Assembly: GCA_017562135.1 (NCBI GenBank)
Contig: QEYB01000338.1
Span: 62,001 to 126,000, forward strand
Origin: Dipylidium caninum
Lineage: Eukaryota; Platyhelminthes; Cestoda; Cyclophyllidea; Dipylidiidae
Length of the DNA stretch: 64,000 bases
Direction: 5' to 3'
The notes beneath the pieces were generated by a model. The model worked only from the letters and a program-made list of their open reading frames with translations. It did no database searches and was not told where the DNA came from. Shown here in pieces: positions 11,301 to 23,088 of this stretch. The translations under genes and the position numbers were made by a program. Within the stretch, counting starts at the first letter, position 1. Every line of letters starts with the position of its first letter.

Positions 11301-14137
11301 TTGTAGACGTCTCAGGCAACGAAATTGGCTTCTTCCTTTGCCACATCAATTAGTAATATTTTATGCAAATTATCGCTGTAAAGCTTTGCGTATAATGCAT
11401 TATGGGGAGAAGTGGCGTGATCCACTCATCCTGAGTCTGCAAATCAAATTGCTCATTTATGAGAGGGAACCGGAGCGACTCTTTCCTGTTAATCACTTTG
11501 GACATTCCCGGTGATTAAAGTCAGATGTACGCAAATGATGTAATACTTATTTGCAGCTAAATTGGGACTGTAGTGTTATTGGAAAGGTCTATAGAACATC
11601 TTCCCATGCAATTCCTTCTCGAACGCCGTTGGGATAAGGAAGTGAGATGAAGCCCACGCTCCCATCATTAAGGGACAGTTCTGGTTCACCGTACCCACAG
11701 ACGTAGGGGTTGTCAGCTTTCGTTAACCAAGATAGTTGCCAAGTTGAATTTAAAGTGAAGTAGTAAACAATTTATTTTCAGAGCAGCTCCATTTCGGCAA
11801 AATTTATGTAGGCCAGTGATTAGGTGGACTTTTACCTTTCTGGATATGTTATGGTAATTCCGAGGGACAAAGTATTCACTTAACCCTGCAATTCAGCTTT
11901 GACATCTATGTCACTTTAATTCATCAACTTCCATTCTGTTATTTTTCACTGCGAAGAAGTTAGAAGGTGGAATGTGCTTCTATGGTTATACATTAAAAGC
12001 GAATTCGTTTTGGTTTCATTGCCATGGTATGGATTTAATGCGGGAGTTGGGAACTGTTTACGTGTTGATGGAACTAACGCGATGTAAATAAGTTTAAAAA
12101 AGTACTGAACATGATTTAATCATTTTAATTAGGTTTCATTTTGCAGATTAATGGGATATGAGTCCTTCCACCCATTGCAATTTCAGACCATGGAAATTTT
12201 TGTCCATTATCTCTCACCGTTTTAGAGAATTAAATTGGTCCAGCAAGTAATTAGTTAAATCATTGGCATGTGCCTTCCTAGTTTGGTACTTTGCTTATAG
12301 ACCTTGCCTTCCTGTGTAGAAAGCAAGGGTAGATGATACCAAGTGGATTTGCAGCTAATGATGTACCAGTGTCCTCTGTCCCGGTGAGGTTCAAAATGTA
12401 TGTTTTCCGCTAAATTAAAGGGAACTTTCTTCCAGTATATTCATTTATCAGACGAGTGCGCTTATGTATGCATCTGTCTTGTTTTGGCCAATTTTCTGGG
12501 ATTTTCTTCAGCCAGCTCATCCTGAAATGCAGACTTACCTACACCGTAGGTTCATTTCACTCACTGCACATCGTATCAAAAGAAGTGGTATGTTATTAAC
12601 GAAGGAAACGGCCGTATGACTCTGGCAGCGGTTACGGCACCAAACAGCCAAACGATCGTACAAAACCCAAAACTGAAAAGAACGCCCATTCGAGGGGCGA
12701 GTAACACCCGCAGAAGTCCATCAAAATCGGCTTTTTCATTCGCATATGGAAGGGCCCACCTCTGTCCGACTGTCTTTGAAGGCTATACGAGATGTGTAGA
12801 AGCAAATTTATTACATCGTACTGACTTTTCTCCGACAACTTTTTATTGTCTTTCCGACAGGCAATTTGTACAGTGTAAGCTAAGAGTGGTCATATTTAAC
12901 TAGAGCGTTTCATCAATTGCCCTGTTAGCCGCACACTTACGCCCAATTCCATCTAACTGAGTGAAATACACGTCAGCAGATGATCCAAATTTCAAACAGG
13001 GGGCTGATCACATGAAACAAACAAACTCCAAAGGTCTCTGTGTGAGTATCTCATTAAATTCCCGGATATTTACTGCCACACCTTCATCTCAAACAGATTA
13101 GGCGGTCAAATGCCCGACATCCCCAACCATTTGGATTACCTCATATCTGATGCCTAAATCCGTGCAAGATTTTTCACCCATTGCAATTTATATACTAGAC
13201 CCTCCACAGGCATCTCATGACAGACAAGATTAGCATTTACCCATTCGTCGCTCACCATCCGGTTGCAACGAAGGCATAAAGGGAGAGTCTGGCTGCATTC
13301 CGCAGCAAAACACTGTGGAACTCACACCTCCAATTTTACTCTGCTTCCCATGCCAGCTAAGGGTGGTATTTCCTCAAAACTGTCGCTAATGGTGGCGGAA
13401 GGAGTAGCATTTTGCGATGCCTTCATTTGCCACACGCAACTACCTTTTGCACAGGTTACCAATTATTTCAACCGCTCACATATGAACTTGGCTTAAAGTT
13501 TTGGTAAGTGACTGCACCGATTGCCAGGGAATATTTTCAAAAGCTCTAGCAAATCGGGCACTCCCAGGAGGGCATCTCTGCAAGGCAAGTCGCCTTCACG
13601 ATGAATATCAATGCCTGATTACTAGGTCTCTGCGGCTGATAGAGAAAACAGAAAATAAGATTGTTTGCGGGGCAGAGACTTCCGTAAAGTTAAGAATTAC
13701 TTCTCTCACTGTGTATTCGACGAAACCGTAAAGATTTCGGCCATGTTAATTGTCTCTACTTCTCTGTTACAAGTGGAAAGGTACGAAAAAATAAACACAG
13801 CGATTGCACTTAGTGACTTGGGGACCCTTTTAAGCCTACTTCCATCCATGATCATGAGGTGCTTTTCTTTAACTTCGTGCACATCCCATAGGATATAATA
13901 TTTTATTACAGAAGTTGGTAAAACCTTGAAATTGGAAGATATAGAAAGCCTTCTTTAGTGCTCGAAGTGTTATATGTGTGGAAAATAATTTGAGTCAACT
14001 CTTAAAAAAATATGATGAGTTGGAGGTAGTAACAGTTTTCGAGTATTCTCCTGCGCCGTACGTCTTTTCAAATGCCACCGTAGGGGGGCAGGTGAAACTG
14101 AGTTCAAAAATGTTTTACTGGAAAAAAAAGACGCAGA
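8382..14137. other. 5.7 kb intergenic region without a supportable gene
   Basis: Lies between the 3' ends of two convergent genes. It contains only scattered open frames below 100 codons. Two minus-strand frames at 8388-8663 and 8677-8883 share a short resembling segment (VHLVKAYP and VRLLVQAYP) and may be relics of a repeated sequence. No RNA gene, terminal repeat, long tandem array or recognisable protein family was seen. Confidence 0.4.
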
Positions 14138-17100
14138 TTAAGAACAGTCTTTAAAATATACCTGAACTAAGGTATCCTTGCCTTCAACTGCTTCTCCAAC
14201 TTGTATATATCGCCATATTCTGCCTAAAATGGGAAAACAGGCAATGAGATTGTTTTGTGTTCAAAATGCCAAAATTGTCAGGCTCTCCTGCCTACATTCC
14301 AACCAATTCGTTCCATGTTGAATCGGTCCGCTGTCTCCAAGAGGTCTTTCGTTGACGTACTCACGCAGACGTGGTGTGGCGTGGCAAACTGTAGAATATC
14401 ACGAGCCTTTTGCATAACCTTCCCAAATACGCCGAGGCTAAAGTTGCAGGCAGGCAAACAAAGTGTTCAAGAAGTGAAAAAACAACAATACCTACTCGTC
14501 AAACTTTATTTGTTTGCAGAAATGCACTTTTGTCTTATTGCCTGGTAAATTCAAAGTATCCACTCCCAAACTAATGCGATTTATTCCTACTACCTTATAA
14601 AATGGAAATGTGGAAGAAACTCAACGAACGTGTAATGCGTTTAAGGGATGGACATTTGCATCTTTCATCACTTCATCTGTGGACAACCATACCATTTTGC
14701 ATTTACTTGAACGTTCTTCATTTTAGCGCTTCTTTACCACTAATGTCCACAGCTTAACGGATGATGAGTGAAGTAATTTCGACACAGGCACGGGAGTTCG
14801 ATAGCGATGTTTACGATTTCGTGACCACTATGCCGTCGCGTAAGAATACATTGGCTGAATGCGAGGGAGAGAACCTACGTAGATACGTTACCATGCATTA
14901 AAGCCATGGCAACGTCTCCTGTAGCCAAGGCGATCGCAAATTCCGGATCAACTTCGGTACGTGGCACTTTTCCAAAGCATCGAAGGCAGTAAAGTAGATC
15001 AAGGGCGCAGTCGGCAACAGAAATGGCCTGTTTTGCGGCGTTATTTCCCTCACTTTGAGGGTCACTCACTACCATCATCATTGTGCCTACAAACGATTCG
15101 CTATCAGTGACATGTGATAGGGAAATAGTAAAAGGTAAAGGTATACTAGAAGTTGTGGCACCGCCTTACCGAATGTGGAGATGCGTAGGACCTTGCGCTC
15201 CTCCACCGACTTTGTTATCAACTGATTCAGCCTATTAAGAGCCAAAACAATCTGCAAGGGGAATGTCATTTCCGAGCGCCTACCTCATGAGGGGGCAGAT
15301 TTTGTGTGGATTCGTAGAAGTTAAGCAGACGAATGGCGCACACCGTCACTCGGGGGTAACGGGAGCATGGGAGACAGTGTTCCAGTGCAGTCACTTTGTC
15401 AATTTCATGAAAGAACGAGACAAGTGTCCTATCCACTAGCGGTTTTGGCAAGAATTCACGTAATATTGCTTCTTCAACGGCGTTTGAACGCTTTTCCTCT
15501 CCATTAAAATACTCCATTTTGCATTCAGCATCCTTCATCTTACTGCAATAATCAACAAAGGCGTTTGAAATGCATGTCAAAGGAAAGTTGACTATCCACT
15601 CACTTGTCAATAATGTGCAGATAGATTTCCAACGCTGGACGTGGATTATTTGTCAGATCAGCGAGTTGTTTTTTTACCGAGCTGATGTTGGGACGGGCTT
15701 CGGGAAGAGATGATGTGCATGCATTGATGACGGCCCCTAACTGCAAGAATACTGTCCGGTAAATCAGAAGCTAAGTAGCTACGGGCGACACTATGGTTAA
15801 TGCTTACGATCTCAGGGATAGTTGATGGTACGTCTAACTTTACTTCGTCTTGAATTACGGCATCCAGTAGCTGGAGTTCATCCTCATATTGTGGAGCCTT
15901 CTCAGAGTAGGGAATCGCCCGAGACCAAATTTCGTTGATGATCACTCCAAGACTATGAATATCCACAGTTGGATATTGAAAGTGAGAGAGAGGAATTTGT
16001 CCACACTTCAGCTGAACATTGTGGTCCGATTCCTCCACCTTGTTAGCAGATTCATCATTATGATGTGGTAGGCTACTTGTGTGTGAGAATAAACGCTTTG
16101 CGAGCGGCAGTTCAACGGAAAGGCATTCGCGGGGTCTCCACCGCAGGCCAATCATCGCGCTTCTATTGGGGCATTGCATAATCCGATTCCTCCTGCACGA
16201 TGCAGGACGCAGCACGCTGCATTCTCGCAAAAGGACAACGATCCTCGGTGGCAGGTACACATCCGTGGGGTGGAGGCGTTGCTGCTCTTCTAGCACCTCA
16301 AAATACTCCCAATCACCCACCTTTAAATTAAAATTGTGATCCAAGAAGCAGCACTGGGAAGTTAGTTTGCCGTGCACAAGTCTCTTACTGTGGAGGTAAT
16401 CCACAGCCTCTATGAGTTGAGTGATCACGGGTAATTTTACTTCGTTTGGAAATGCCATCGACGAGCAGTGCATGAAGTAGAACAAACTATCTCCAGCGCA
16501 TTGTTCTGACACAACATAGTAGTTGGGACTATCTGACTTCGCTTCTGTGTCACTGCGATTGGAGGAAAAGTGGCTCGAATTGGTCATTCTCGCGACTTCG
16601 CTCTCGCTGTCCTCGAAGCAATCGAGAAGGTCATTTTGGTTAGAGAGGTCAACCAGACCGTGGAAATGGCGAATGTTACTGTGACGCATTTTGCGTAATT
16701 CAATGAGTGTTTTCCTAGTTGCGTAGTCGAAGCTTGTTGAAAGAGGAATTCGTGTAGAAAAGAGAGTCACACCAACCGATTTATAGATGCCGCAAATGGT
16801 TCTTGGGTCGAGATTGCCGACATTTCCTGACAAACCGATTTTCGGTGAGTACTACCACTGAGATCCACCTGGTGGTAGCTTTGTCGCGGAGAGGCTTGTG
16901 GCATCAGTATTGTAAAGGACTCCAGATGTTGTGAGTCGGGCGGAAATATATCCAATTCTTTGATTTTCCATACGTCGCCGTAAATTTCGCCCAATTGTCC
17001 TAAGAATCTCCTCAACGCCAAAGCCATGAGTGCTAACAGAAGAATTCCGAAGCAACTTCCAGCCGCGATGGCAGCAGATACAGTGGTTAAATCATCACCC

Positions 17101-20100
17101 TCGTCGTCGTACTCGGATGACCCATTTCGCATTCCTGTGTATGTACTTACTGTGATGAAACGTTGATTTTGACGGCATTCTATACTGCTTAAACTGTTTT
17201 TCGTCTCCTTTCTTATCTCTGACGCGTCTATTCTCACGCAGGAAGCATTACTGAGAACTTCTTGGGCAGAAGCAGATTTCATTATCCACATGATAAAGTT
17301 CCTCAATTCATATACCGCTTCACAAACATCGATGTTCGCTTTACCAGCATCGATGTTCGCTTTACCAGCATTTATGTATCTCTTATTAACCGCTATTGAC
17401 ATTTTTCGAAAGAAAGGCTGACTGACCCTATTTGAGAGGTTGTGAATGAAAGGCTCCAACGGCGATGATGACGTTTGTGTGTCAGCCGTTTTTGACTTAA
17501 CTAACTCAACTTTCTTAAGTCCGAAGAGTTGTGCTTGGCTCGTAGATGAGAAGCCGATGGAATAAGGTATGGCATAGGACAGAGCGGCGGTTTCGAAGGA
17601 CAGTGGATTCACACACGAAAGCCGTCCCGGTGTCGTGTGTTGGAAGCAGACTTGCAAATTTGTTGTAAGAGTGGGAGCATTTAAATCAGAATACGGTATC
17701 AGTGATACTATGGTGGAGTTTACGGGAAAGTTTAAACCTACAGGTGGAGTTGACATGAGGGCAAATTATTTACCTGGGTTGAGTTCTTGAATTCTGGGAT
17801 GATTCCACATTGTGACTTGCCCGTGAATAATGTCGTCGAGGAGTTGGTGTGTCAAGCGTATGCTGTTGACACTTGCACAATCGTTGCAGTTATGGGGAAT
17901 GTTGATTACAGCGGTGTACGGTCTAGCAAAATTCAAGTTTACACAGTAAAGCTCGATGGGCAAGACAGAAGCTTTGAAAGCAAGATAGAAGCTTTATTGT
18001 ATGAATCTTCCAACTTTCAATGGTAGGAAAATAGAAAAGAAGCACAAACAGTAGGCATATTTAGTACAATCAAGCCCTCTTACTTGAAAATCATGCAGCC
18101 ATAATTATAGAACAGAGTGCTGAAAGTAATTAAATTCTCCCTCAGTTCTATTCCACAAACTAATGTCAGAAGCAAAATGGCTGTAATTTCGGTTGTCCTG
18201 TAGATTCCTGTGCTCACGATTATTTAAATCTATGCCTGTGTGAAAAATGTACAAATCTAATGCGAAAAGTTGTCGCGTTGCAGATTTCCGGGCAGCTTAT
18301 CTTAGCCCACCGAAATGGCATTAAGGTGTTGAAATGAGTACACAGTTCACACCACACCGAGACTGTGCGGTTGGCGTATGCAAATGAGGAAATGACGACT
18401 TGCTTTGCTGATAACGTTGTCAGATAACTGAGGTGGTGAAAGACTTCAAACACGGCACACACTCAATTTCCAAACAGTCATTGAAATAGCCTAACTGCTC
18501 CAAAAACCGGCATATTTCTCGGCTGTGACGTCTCGAGACGTGGCAATGCGCTGTCATTGCGCAGAGACACTTTTGTTCCCTTATCCCGGGTGTTGTACAA
18601 ATACTCCCTTCTGCGAATTCGACGGTGAATGTTAGAGCGGTTCAATAAATTTTATCCCAGTGACACGCAGTTGCGTAGTATAAGTCGTTGCAGACAAGAT
18701 CAGACCTAATACCCTGTCCAATACTCAAGAATGTGGTTTCCCAGTAATAGATTAAATGGCTCACGTACAGTAGCACAAGACATTGTGATTTCACTTCCCG
18801 CAATGTGTTTTTTCGGGAAATCTTCGCTTTCTCACCCCAATACTCCAATGTTGAGAGGTAGGCTGCGATTAATTTTCGCATTTTCACTATCTGCATGTTA
18901 TGCTCATGTATATATTTCATTTAGAGAATTATGTGTGTAATAAAAAGTGACAGAAAGAAGAGGAAGTGTCATCTCCTAGCTTTCTATAAAGCCGTTTTGT
19001 CCCAATTAAATATCCTGTTTCATGTAAACTTGTACGGATTGGGTAGAGTGCAGATGAAAATAAATGTCAATGATAAGAGCGGCGCTGAATTACCTTTGAA
19101 TGTACCTTCTTTCATGTACAAACAAGCCCCGTCGCTGATGGCTAATGAAATCAGTATAAAAGCGACTTAATGCCAATCTACTGACCAATCAAAATTGCCT
19201 TTGTCCCCTTCCCTTAATGAGAATTATGCATCCTACCTGTCTAATGCGCAATATGAGCTGATGCGAAACGGGACATAGTTATATGCGATAGAAGGTAGAT
19301 TTTCCTGCTCATATTCTTGTGAAACCTGTTTTCTCCTACCCCGTTGTTTGAATCTCAAACAACCAAATTCTTGTAGCAGGGGGGAGCTCACAGCTAAGTG
19401 AGGATTAAAACTCAGGCCAAATATTTCGGCGGACGATGGCGGGTATGAAATAGAGCCGAAACACTTTAAATGACAAAAATCTGTTATTTTTTTGTGAGCA
19501 TCATTGGCAAAAGCAAAGGATCCCGAGGCATCTCCACTTTTACAAGCCAGACACGTTATCAGTTTACTCTGTCACCTACAGTTAATCTCTCGTGTTTTCT
19601 TTACAGTGCAGTTAACCAGCTTTATTTGTGCTTATGATAGATGTGACATGGGAGCTCAACGAAAATCATTGGTATTTCATGCTCATCTGTACAGTAGAAA
19701 TATGATTAGTAAACGAAGAAGCATTGCGGTCGGTCATCTGACGAGAATGTTAAAAGTTACCCACAAGCACATTAGATTAAGCCTTGTGAAATGGTCCATA
19801 TTTTCATTTTAATCGGCGCTTTATATGACTTCAATAAAACTTCCAACTTACATGTAGAAAGCTGAAAATGAGATTAAATCTTCCGCATTAATACTCTCCT
19901 CATCTTCATATATTGCATACATAATAGAAGGAGTGTGTGCATTTCGAAGTGCTTCAATCGCCTTGCCTTTCGAAAAGTCGTAAAAAGCACCTAATACCTG
20001 AATGTAAAGGTTGGATTTGCTAAGATGACAAACTTGATTCTCATGATCACGTGTCTGCGCGTAATGATCGGCCAGTTTCTCGAAGATCCCCTTAACGAAA

Positions 20101-20180
20101 GAACACCCACCTCCGTTGAGATGCACAATATTTGCGGAGGCTATAGACACCAAAAGCAAGACATGAAGCAGAAGCCACAT
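14138..20180 (-). CDS. Receptor guanylyl cyclase-like protein with PstS-like ectodomain; kinase-homology and cyclase domains both degenerate
   Basis: Ten exons on the minus strand: 20180-19852, 17922-17774, 17737-16856, 16826-15808, 15740-15604, 15542-15284, 15251-15170, 15086-14879, 14437-14304 and 14223-14138. They form one frame of 1094 codons plus stop. Order: signal peptide (1-16); type 2 periplasmic-binding-protein domain resembling phosphate-binding PstS (NGGGCSF at 22-28, LLDDIIHGQVTMWNHP, NPG, then a final lobe with YAIPYSIGF); one membrane helix near 378-402; kinase-homology domain with HGKLT (605-609) and GDWE (624-627) replacing HRD and DFG; dimerisation helix (EEKRSNAVEEAIL); cyclase fold. 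In the cyclase fold the two metal aspartates are Arg910 and Thr954, the GTP-selecting Glu and Cys are gone, and the FGDTVNTASR signature reads FGKVMQKARD. The protein should bind a ligand and perhaps scaffold or dimerise, but cannot be a normal cyclase. Two introns are under 33 bp. Domain calls are strong; ligand and function are unknown. Confidence 0.88.
17327..17368 (-). repeat. Perfect 21-bp tandem duplication inside the receptor ectodomain exon
   Basis: Two identical copies of a 21-bp unit stand head to tail and encode a doubled heptapeptide (DAGKANI-like) in the juxtamembrane half of the ectodomain, near residues 282-295. The copies are identical at DNA level, which suggests a recent duplication or an unstable length-variable site. 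Confidence 0.85.
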
Positions 20181-21618
20181 TGCTCAACTAAATTGTGATG
20201 ATTTACCCGGTTGGTAATCATTCTGATTTGTTCCTTACGCAAAGCACCAATCACAGGTGGACGGGTGAGGCAGCTAAATTTCAGTGAAGCGATTACCATG
20301 CATCTAAATTTATCAGTATCTACCTTATTTCAGCCAGCGATTCATAGAGACCTTGCCGCAAATAGTATTTGTCCGTTAATTCATATCTTATGAATAATTA
20401 TGTGATAATTTAACGTTATTTTCTGCTGCATTACCATTTGTGCCTCTAGACGCAATCGTCAGAGATAGTTAACCGCAGAAGTGGCTACTTTTGCACTTTC
20501 TGGACGTCTTCTACTGTCCGGTTAATACAATAGGTCTCCTCCAACCCATTATTCTAATAATCTAGGTGGCATACCACCTACTCAGTTACCTGTCGAATAC
20601 GCCAGCCAATTTACATACGCCAATGGAATAGACAATGACATCATTTAAAATATCAGCTCTTGGGTTTAAGAAAGATATCATTAGTGTTTGTGTCAGCTTC
20701 TACTGCATGTGGTATATGTATACATAGTAGCTAAGAGGATAAATGTAGGTCTCTGTTATAGCAAATGCTACAAAACTTCATTGTTTACACACAAACAAAT
20801 GAGTAAAGCTTTCGGATGCATCTTGTTCGCGTGGCTACTCAAAGCTACGTACCTCTGTGTACGACACCACATTTCAGATCTATTATCGCATAAATTCCTT
20901 GATGGTTAGCCTGAAGTTTGCACGAATTTCGATCCTTTTGACAAAAGTAAACCAATAAAGCAAGTCAACTCGGACAGCCACGGTCGCAATCGGCCGACTG
21001 TCTTTAAAAATCACACTTCAAATTGTGATCATGTAAACGAAAGAATTTGAGAGCAAACCTCCTACTTAGTTCTGGCAATAATTTATAATGTGACACGTTG
21101 TATTCTAATACTTGGTCCACACGGAGTTGTTTACTCGAACAAAAATGAATGACGATAGGAAAAACATGATGGTATGAGGATATTCTCAAGACCAGGCACA
21201 TTGATTATTTCCAATTCATCATTGACGAGAGTGTTAAGTTGTAACTTCAGTAGGGAAACATTAGGTTTCAGATGCCATGGGGTCAAACTGACTTTATAGA
21301 ACGCCACCTGTGGAGAAATTGTATTTGTTTCTATAAAGCGATTAGTAAAATTTGTAGCACATGTCTTAAAACTGACTCTCCCACTGTAAGCAATTATGCA
21401 TTAGTCGCATTTTGCAAGTTTATTGAGTAAGAGTATACAGCTGAAATTTAATAAATATTCACAGTTGTGAAGCAGTGAGAACCTTGAAGAATTAACTTCT
21501 ATGAATGCGTTAGAGGTCAGAGGGTACCTGGAGATAGACCAATTACAATAAAGCTGTACTAATTTCTCACCGCCACTCACCCAGCTTCTCATTCCTGTTT
21601 CTGACGTGTTAGGGCCTT
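20181..21618. other. Intergenic, shared upstream region of two divergent genes
   Basis: Lies between the start of the receptor-like gene (minus) and the KDEL receptor (plus). Open frames are short and unrecognisable. It should hold both promoters, but I see no clear TATA box. Confidence 0.4.
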
Positions 21619-22366
21619 ATGAATATTTTTCGGTTTCTTGGTGATTTCTCACACTTTGTTGCGATAATTATTTTACTTATGAAAATATGGAAAACCCGTT
21701 CATGCGCAGGTACATGGAACATATTGATCTGATTTTTTCAGGCATATCAGGCAAATCTCAAATGGCCTTTGCAATTGTTTTTAGCGCGCGTTACTTGGAC
21801 CTTTTTACGTCTTTTATCTCTGTTTATAATTCAGTGGCAAAAGTTGTTTTCATTGTGTCTTCCTATACCACCTTGTACTTGGTGTACTCCAAGTTCCGTG
21901 CTACCTATGATAGCAATCATGACACGTTTCGACTGGGATTCTTAATTATTCCTTCTGCAGTTCTTGCTCTTATCTTTAATCATCGGTTTTCCGTTTTTGA
22001 GGTAAACCGTATCTCTCATTTACATCCTCATCTCTAAGATTCTTTGGACGTTTTCTATATATTTGGAGTCGGTCGCAATTCTTCCTCAACTTTTCCTTAT
22101 ATCAAAAACTGGAGAAGCTGAAACTATTACATCTCATTACTTGTTCGCTTTGGGCTCCTATAGAGCTCTTTATATTTTAAATTGGATTTATCGTTACGCT
22201 TTTGAAGGTTACTTTGACCATATTGCCGTCGTTGCTGGCGTCCTCCAAACTCTCCTTTATCTCGACTTCTTTTACCTTTACATAACTCGAGGTTTGTATA
22301 TTACTTGCGTAATTTTTTATCACCCTTCTAGTGCTCAAAGGGAGAAAACTCAGTTTGCCGGCTTGA
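21619..22366 (+). CDS. KDELR: KDEL receptor (ER lumen protein-retaining receptor), complete
   Basis: This seven-helix Golgi receptor returns KDEL-tagged chaperones to the ER. Exons 21619-21709, 21742-22001, 22039-22291 and 22332-22366 join into 212 codons plus TGA, the same length as human KDELR1. The protein starts [13 protein letters not shown]. Conserved stretches include [54 protein letters not shown] and [13 protein letters not shown]. The C-terminus [11 protein letters not shown] carries the lysine signal used for retrograde transport. All three introns are tiny (32, 37 and 40 bp); the last uses a GTTTGT donor. An AG preceded by pyrimidines (21611-21612) lies seven bases before the ATG, which could be a 5' UTR or spliced-leader acceptor. 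An ATTAAA polyadenylation signal is at 22432-22437. Identification is certain from motif density. Confidence 0.98.
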
Positions 22367-22431
22367 ACGAGCGCATTGTATACGATCATTGTTCCACACT
22401 CTCCCTGTAATTAATACGCGGTTGTCTAAAT

Positions 22432-22437
22432 ATTAAA
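22432..22437 (+). terminator. Polyadenylation signal of the KDEL receptor gene
   Basis: ATTAAA lies about 65 bp after the stop codon; this common variant of AATAAA would give a very short 3' UTR, in keeping with the compact gene. Confidence 0.55.
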
Positions 22438-23088
22438 GACATTTCAGTCTCCCTCCCCATTTTTAACATTGCTGAGCGATGAGGGTAGTTCTTTTGCAAA
22501 AGTCTCATTTTGACTTTTACATCCCACGATTGTACACATTTGTTGAGAGCCGGCGCAATACCCTTGTTGACCGTTTAAACTGACTTATAGTCACTTAATA
22601 CAGTGCTGTAAATACTGCTGCTCTAAGTACTATCTTAATCGTGAAATCAAGCTACGATTATAGGTGCAATCTCTGCGGATTCTATTTTGAAGGGTAATCG
22701 TCGTTCTTTTTCAAAGTTTTAACTTTTCTACTTGCTTCTAAATAAGTAGACGTCCGCGTTTATATGGTTTGCTACTAAAGTCCTCAATACACTCTTGTAG
22801 GCATTGCTAAAACAATTACTCGTCTACCTACTTTGCCCGCTGTAGTAAGTCAATATGGGTTGTAATCTTTAACAATAGCAGGATAATGAAAGCCGATAAG
22901 TGTTGTCCAATTAGTTGAGAGCCCAGAGTATGCGCGCATAACTTTTGTGATAACCTCCGAAAAGGTGTATTTTTCGCTACGATGGTACAAGTGTACCGGC
23001 TTAGGAAAAATGACTTTAAGGTTTTGGTGGGAATAATGTTCCCTGGCCTTGCCTTTACTATTAGCGCATAGTTATCCGTTTACTCATC
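22438..23088. other. Short convergent intergenic spacer
   Basis: Lies between the 3' ends of the KDEL receptor (plus) and the thrombospondin-like gene (minus). No open frame or repeat of note. Confidence 0.5.

Noticed and set aside
14740..14892. An earlier model for the receptor's end using a 24-bp or 37-bp intron and an exon at 14854-14740
   Set aside because: It left the cyclase signature out of register or stopped at once. Exons at 14437-14304 and 14223-14138 fit the GTAGGT donor at 14878 and complete the fold in phase.
15889..16339. Two plus-strand open frames
   Set aside because: They lie antisense to the kinase-homology exon of the receptor-like gene and are shadows of it.
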